Source of the DNA: Zygnema circumcarinatum
Lineage: Eukaryota; Streptophyta; Zygnematophyceae; Zygnematales; Zygnemataceae
Direction of reading: 5' to 3'
NCBI GenBank assembly: GCA_037447605.1
Contig: CM074809.1
Location: 2,042,484-2,063,690 of the forward strand
Length of the DNA stretch: 21,207 nucleotides
The stretch's first letter is position 1. Each line of letters starts with the position of its first letter. This document shows positions 17,501 to 21,207 of the stretch, piece after piece. Under the pieces are notes generated by a model. It was not told the DNA's origin, ran no database searches, and saw only the letters and a list, made by a program, of their open reading frames with translations. The position numbers and the translations under genes are program-made.

Positions 17501-18420
17501 TAACCAGTGAGGAGGCGCAAGACGGGTCGATGGCGAAAAGTGGCGAGCAGCAATTGACAGTGAGTGGGATAGCTTGCTAGAGAACGGGACATGGCGACTT
17601 GAGGAGTTGCCGAGGGGAAGAAGGGCCATTGGATGCAAGTGGGTGTTCAAGGTGAAGCGGAAGGGCCGAAAGGGAGTCCCGTCGGTACAGGCGCGCACGG
17701 TGGCGAAAGGCCGGCCGGGCATACGGAATTGACTACGGAGACCTTGGCGGTGGTAAAATTCAATTAAGCTGGGTGCCCCTAATTTCGATTCTGCGGTACG
17801 GGGATCTGCGATACATCAACTCGACATCAAGACCCGTTTAAATACGAGGAGATCACCGAGATCTACATGGAGATGCGGCCGGAAGGAAAGATTGTCCCAG
17901 GCGAGGAGGATCACGGTTTGTCGCCCTGAGTAAGAGAATGCGTACGGTGAAGCGAGCGCCGAGTCTGGTATGAGAAGATAGGCGATCTTCGGGAGGAACG
18001 GACCGTCTTGATTAAAGCGATCATTCCGTTTAAACGAGGGGCGAGGATCTCATGTCGTTGGGATCTATGTTAGCGACCTCATTATGGTGAGTCTCTCGTT
18101 GGAGAGAATCAATGATTTGAAGGAGCTGCTCCAGGCTAACTTCAAGATGTCGGATCTAGGGGAAGCGCAGTATCTGTTAGGGATGCAGCTGAAGAGGGGG
18201 CAGGACGGCAGCCTCTTTCTGTGTTAGAAGAAGTACGCCGCAGACGTACTTGCGAGATTTCATATGGAAGATTAGGATCAGGTACGGCCCCATGGAGATT
18301 AGAGCGCGGCGTGAGGAGATGGCGCCGCGGATCTTGAGGAGGTACAGCGGATGTCGCAGTCTGAATCTGCTTCTCCGGAAGTCTCATGTACCTAGCAGTT
18401 GGTCTGGCCGGACTTAGCCA
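17501..18420 (+). pseudogene. copia B reverse transcriptase, broken, catalytic Y-V-D-D changed
   Basis: At 17537-17664 the codons K-W-R-A-A-I-D-S-E, ENGTWRLEELP and AIGCKWVFKVKRK mark the start of the RVT_2 domain. The next 380 bp are scrambled (E-I-Y-M-E-M-R-P-E-G near 17859-17888 is recognisable). From 18054 a clean stretch reads V-V-G-I-Y-V-S-D-L-I-M-V-S, in which the first Asp of the catalytic pair is Ser (codon 18072-18074). It continues L-L-Q-A-N-F-K-M-S-D-L-G-E-A-Q-Y-L-L-G-M to a TAG at 18225-18227, just before K-K-Y-A-A-D-V-L-A-R-F. The element could not reverse transcribe with this protein. Confidence 0.85.
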
Positions 18421-18548
18421 TGAGTATTTCGGCAAATGATTCCATGGAGATCGGGTCGAGCATTGTTAGGAAGCACGTGAAGAAGAATCTTCGGTATGTC
18501 ACGGGGAACCTTGGATTCTACGGCCTGGTATGAGAGGGGCCAATTAGA

Positions 18549-19018
18549 GTGTCGGATACACCCGACTCAGATTGGGGAGGTGACGTGGACACATCACGAT
18601 CAACATCAGGATTCGTGTTCCTGAATGGAGGAGGAGCGATCTCGTGGAGCTCCAAGCTCCAGGATTCGGTGGCCTTGTCAAGCACCGAGGGCGAGTACAT
18701 GGGGGCTTGCCATGCAGCAAAGGAGGGAGTGTGGTTCCAGTACTTCTTTGATGAATGTAAGAGACCACAAACTCCGGTGACTCTGTTTACGGACAACCAG
18801 TCGTCCATAGCCTTGATGGGAAACCCTGTATTCCACAAAAGGACCAAGCACATTAGGGTGCAATACCATTACGTGAGGGAATTGGTAGAGGAAGGGATGA
18901 TAGTGGTGAAGTTTGTAGGAGCGAAGAAGCGGTACGGATATGTTGACCAAAGGGGTCGTGAGGGGAGACACTACTGTGAATACAGGACTCATTGGGGGCT
19001 GGGGCCATGAGGAAGCTG
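18549..19018 (+). pseudogene. copia B RNase H, mostly intact frame
   Basis: The frame 18549-19010 carries the whole core of copia RNase H: T-P-D-S-D-W-G-G-D (first Asp), S-T-S-G-F-V-F, I-S-W-S-S-K-L-Q-D-S-V-A-L-S-S-T-E-G-E-Y (Glu), L-F-T-D-N-Q-S-S-I-A-L (Asp), F-H-K-R-T-K-H-I and H-Y-V-R-E-L-V-E. The last conserved piece, A-D-M-L-T-K-G-V, is read in another frame near 18938-18955, so a shift lies at about 18930. The polypurine tract and 3' LTR follow immediately. Confidence 0.9.
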
Positions 19019-19033
19019 AGCCCAAGAGGGGAT
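19018..19033 (+). other. polypurine tract of copia B
   Basis: GAGCCCAAGAGGGGAT ends right at the 3' LTR start. Its last 12 bases (CCAAGAGGGGAT) are identical to the tract of element R, read on the - strand at 20053-20064. Confidence 0.8.
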
Positions 19034-19997
19034 TGTTAGTGTTAGTGTATGATAGTTAGACATTACATTGGACACACTAACTTGTTGTGGTATTCGGTTG
19101 TTGAACATGAGATGCACTGGGGCGTAGTGCTTCTAGATTTATGATGTCGGTGTTACGACTTAGAAGCGGAAGTCTCGCGCCCTTGATGCGCGGAGTTGAA
19201 CAGCTGGCGATGATTAGTCGCGGCGGTAGCGAGGAGTCTTGCGGCAATCTGGGCTACTTTTGATTATTATGGCCTTCGTGGCGCAAAGCCTTGAATGGAA
19301 AATGCGTAGCGGAAGCGACATAGGTGATACTTGGCGGCGGGTGGAATCGCCCACGTGGACCACTAAGTGATGTGGGTCGGCCCGGGTTCGTATGTACGGC
19401 CGAAGTGTCGTGAAATCGCTAAGGAAGGCTGGCCAGCGGCGGGCTATGCGGACGTGTCGCAGTTGAGACAAGAACTAGGTGGGTAATAGATGCGTAGGTT
19501 TCGCGAGCCCACTCTCGGTCAGCTATTCTTGAGTCATGCCCGAAACTCAGTGCATGGGTTTGCAATGGCGGGCGTGACGTGACATGTGTGTCACGTCACG
19601 GGCGCCATATTATATAGTGCATAGTTTTACTATGGGAAAAATAACCATACTAGTTCTGTCTCTTATTCTGTGCCTGCACGAGCTGTCAGGCTGCCTTCAC
19701 TTGTTTCGTGAGTTAGTGAGTAAGAGGGACTTACCTTGTAGTGGTGGGAGAACTTCATGTGGTGGACATTTTTATTATAAAGGAGTTTTAAGTAGTGAGC
19801 TTTCTCTACACTTCTCTCTCGATTGATTTCATTTGTGCTTATCTCACGGTGTTCATTCTACGTGAGTTATGAAGATGAGTGAATTGAGATAGAGCGAGGT
19901 ATAAGAGTGGGAATGTCTACGCCGGTGGGAACCACGAGTTCTGTGGAGGTGACACGAGGTGTTCTTGGGAAGCGTGAGGATCAGTCCCCACTTGACA
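19034..19997 (+). repeat. copia B 3' LTR
   Basis: It starts TGTTAGTGTTAG next to the polypurine tract, ends TTGACA, and is followed by CTTAG. The first 60 bp are almost identical to the 5' LTR, the next 300 bp are much diverged, and the promoter and U5 parts agree again (TATA box at 19776-19781). Confidence 0.88.
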
Positions 19998-20002
19998 CTT
20001 AG
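19998..20002. repeat. target-site duplication CTTAG, right copy (element B)
   Basis: This matches 6524-6528. Joining the two sides restores the R LTR, as the uninterrupted S copy shows. Confidence 0.85.
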
Positions 20003-20052
20003 TACCAACAACTTGAGTGTACAACAAATTTACAACTACTTTTACACTAACA
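19998..20052 (-). mobile_element. R-family LTR, outer end fragment
   Basis: On the - strand this is the first 55 bp of the LTR, starting TGTTAGTGTAAAAG at 20052. It matches the start of S (6488 downward). The LTR continues across element B at 6528. Confidence 0.8.
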
Positions 20053-20064
20053 ATCCCCTCTTGG
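20053..20064 (-). other. polypurine tract of element R
   Basis: The - strand reads CCAAGAGGGGAT directly before the LTR start TGTTAG, the same tract as in copia B. This shows that the R internal region lies to the right, with R on the - strand and this LTR being its 3' LTR. Confidence 0.75.
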
Positions 20065-20067
20065 TAC

Positions 20068-20343
20068 TTAGTTCCCCTTGGGCCCTAGTTTCATGAGACC
20101 ACTACAATTCCCTAGTGTCCCACAACTACATGTATGCTCCCTTGTCTGAACAAGCTGCCCCCTCTTGATCTCAAGGCCCGAGAGATCATCTTTCCCCTCT
20201 TGATCCTCACTTGGTCGCCTTCCACATTTGATCCTGGGCGCTTCCGCTGAACTCCTTATAGGTCCAGCAACCGGGTATTCCTTCGTAGTTGCAACCTTGT
20301 ACTCGGGCTGCTCCACTACCCTGGGTTGAAAGGACCCCTCCAC
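20068..20343 (-). CDS. unrecognised open frame in element R (about 92 codons)
   Basis: The frame starts at ATG 20341-20343 (- strand) and stops next to the polypurine tract. The product is charged, with E-Q-P-E-Y-K, K-C-G-R-R-P-S-E-D-Q-E-G-K-D-D and E-I-K-R-G-Q segments and no clear domain. It lies where RNase H would end in a complete element but does not resemble RNase H. It could be part of an integrase-RT linker left after deletion, or a chance frame. Confidence 0.25.
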   Translation of the reverse strand: MEGSFQPRVVEQPEYKVATTKEYPVAGPIRSSAEAPRIKCGRRPSEDQEGKDDLSGLEIKRGQLVQTREHTCSCGTLGNCSGLMKLGPKGN

Positions 20344-20659
20344 TTCAACTCATGGTTGTTTGGATGCAACAAGCCCGTGTGTTTCCGGCCTCCTTGGGGC
20401 TCCTAACTGGTGATCACGGAATTCGCACACATTCTCACCACCACTAATGTCCACCCTTTTAGGTGATGGGTCCTTTCAACCCCTTAAGCTTATCACGAAA
20501 TGTCGTTGGCGAAATAAATCCTCTGCTCCCGAGCCTCAATGCTTCTCTAGCATCACTTTCCTCACTCCAAAAGGCTGATGCGGATCTATCTTATGGTGAA
20601 TGGGTTCCTCCACGGGGTCCTTGGCAGGATAGCTCAGCCTTGAGCCTCCCTTCCCACTC

Positions 20660-20815
20660 CTAGAAGTAAAGCCCACCTTGCTGGATTCCCTTGCACAGAC
20701 TTGCCTGTCTCCTTGTGAATGACCTCACAACTACCCCTCTCAAACCATACTCCATAGTCCTTCTCACACAACTGACTATGAGAGAGGAAATTAATGCAGC
20801 CCAGTCAGGGAGTAT
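20660..20815 (-). pseudogene. copia protease end / pre-integrase linker of element R
   Basis: On the - strand the readings V-P-G-L, L-S-H-S-Q-L-C-E-K-D-Y-G-V-W-F-E-R-G-S-C-E-V, then I-H-K-E-T-G-K-S-V and (after a one-base shift) K-G-I-Q-Q-G-G-L-Y-F match the segment of copia polyproteins between protease and GAG-pre-integrase. The same segment in element B (15900-16010) reads G-Y-E-V-T-F ... G-G-L-Y-Y-L. A stop follows immediately. Confidence 0.7.
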
Positions 20816-20953
20816 CTGATGCGTTACCAACATGGAACCCGACCCTCGCGTGCTTCCCTCCCAGAACACCTCCAACTTGGTACATTAGCCTTCGTCACAG
20901 GACTCCTTCTCAGTTCTTTGAGTAGACGAGCGGGTTCCTCAAAGTCTCATACG

Positions 20954-21207
20954 TAGCAATTTGAAATCTACCTTAACTTCAGCTGTGGCGGAGTGCAGCT
21001 TTCGACGGTATTTCGGCAAAAGCGAGTTCCGGGGAGTAGAGGGCCCCGAGGAGAGAGAGAAGCTTGAGTGGGAGCAGCCGGGATGGGCGTGCAACGGTAT
21101 CTTGCATTACGTTGGTTGGGTGGCGGCGGTCACCCTCGCCCACTACGCTTCCAGATTGAACCTCACCGGCATGGAGGATTGACGAGGCGTCGGTAGCAAG
21201 CTGCGAA
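20954..21207 (-). mobile_element. G-family gypsy LTR fragment, - strand, cut by the window edge
   Basis: The - strand of this stretch aligns with the last part of the G LTRs: TCCTCCATGCCGGTGAGGTTC, then CACCCAACCAACGTA, then CCGTTGCAC, the CT-rich tract, and finally AAGGTAGATTTCA, corresponding to 8070-8280 and 14535-14755. It is in the opposite orientation to G and more diverged, so it is a separate insertion. The rest lies outside the window. Confidence 0.7.

Larger units (their letters stand above)
6529..19997 (+). mobile_element. Ty1/copia retrotransposon B, full length, carrying nested gypsy element G
   Basis: Two LTRs beginning TGTTAGTGTTAGTGTATGAT (6529 and 19034) bound the element, and CTTAG occurs on both outer sides (6524-6528 and 19998-20002). 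Subtracting G (7580-14758) leaves about 6290 bp with about 4347 bp between LTRs, a normal size for a one-polyprotein copia element. Inside are a damaged initiator-Met primer site, gag split by G, zinc knuckle, protease, GAG-pre-integrase, integrase, RT, RNase H and a polypurine tract, all on the + strand. Frames are broken many times and the LTRs differ by numerous substitutions and small indels, so the insertion is old or the sequence is error-rich. The target was the R-family LTR. Confidence 0.93.
20053..20953 (-). mobile_element. copia-like element R, internal region, - strand, internally deleted
   Basis: Only about 600 bp separate the polypurine tract from copia sequence that normally lies between protease and integrase (20660-20815). 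Integrase, RT and RNase H, normally over 3 kb, are therefore missing from this side. R is either a deletion derivative or a non-autonomous element. The sequence between has no copia domain that I recognise. It ends at the right against a G-family LTR. Confidence 0.6.

Overview
This window is a stack of decayed LTR retrotransposons from a plant-type nuclear genome. I see no ordinary host gene, rRNA, tRNA gene or CRISPR array. Two Ty1/copia-type elements, one chromodomain-bearing Ty3/gypsy element (a chromovirus), initiator-Met-tRNA-type primer sites and 5-bp target duplications point to a eukaryote, most likely a streptophyte plant or alga. The high GC content and retained CpG are somewhat unlike a typical angiosperm repeat region. 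I cannot name the species.

Layout. (1) Positions 1-4440, + strand: copia element A, cut by the left edge, with gag, protease, GAG-pre-integrase, integrase, RT and RNase H in order, all broken. (2) 4441-5320: unassigned, containing one GC-rich 124-codon open frame. (3) 5321-5460, 6489-6528 and 19998-20052: three pieces of one LTR on the - strand (element R). Its internal region follows at 20053-20953, starting with a polypurine tract. (4) 5461-6488: a complete solo LTR (S) of the same family, - strand, inside the R LTR and flanked by CAATG duplications. (5) 6529-19997, + strand: copia element B, also inside the R LTR, flanked by CTTAG duplications, with LTRs of about 979 and 964 bp. (6) 7580-14758, + strand: gypsy chromovirus G, inserted in the gag of B about 20 codons after its first ATG. 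(7) 20954-21207, - strand: a fragment of a further G-family LTR at the right edge.

History. R came first. S and B then entered its LTR about 35 bp apart (their order is not resolvable), and G entered B. Removing G from B leaves about 6.3 kb, with about 4.35 kb between the LTRs, a normal copia size, which supports the reconstruction.

Condition. Almost every coding region is interrupted by small frameshifts, so none of these elements looks able to make its full polyprotein. The striking exception is the RT/RNase H and integrase part of G (10571-13330), which is nearly clean although the G LTRs and gag are badly diverged. That unevenness, an unidentified segment between nucleocapsid and protease in G, and the same-family LTR nesting are the points most worth a second look. 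I found no evidence for a new defence, signalling or metabolic system.
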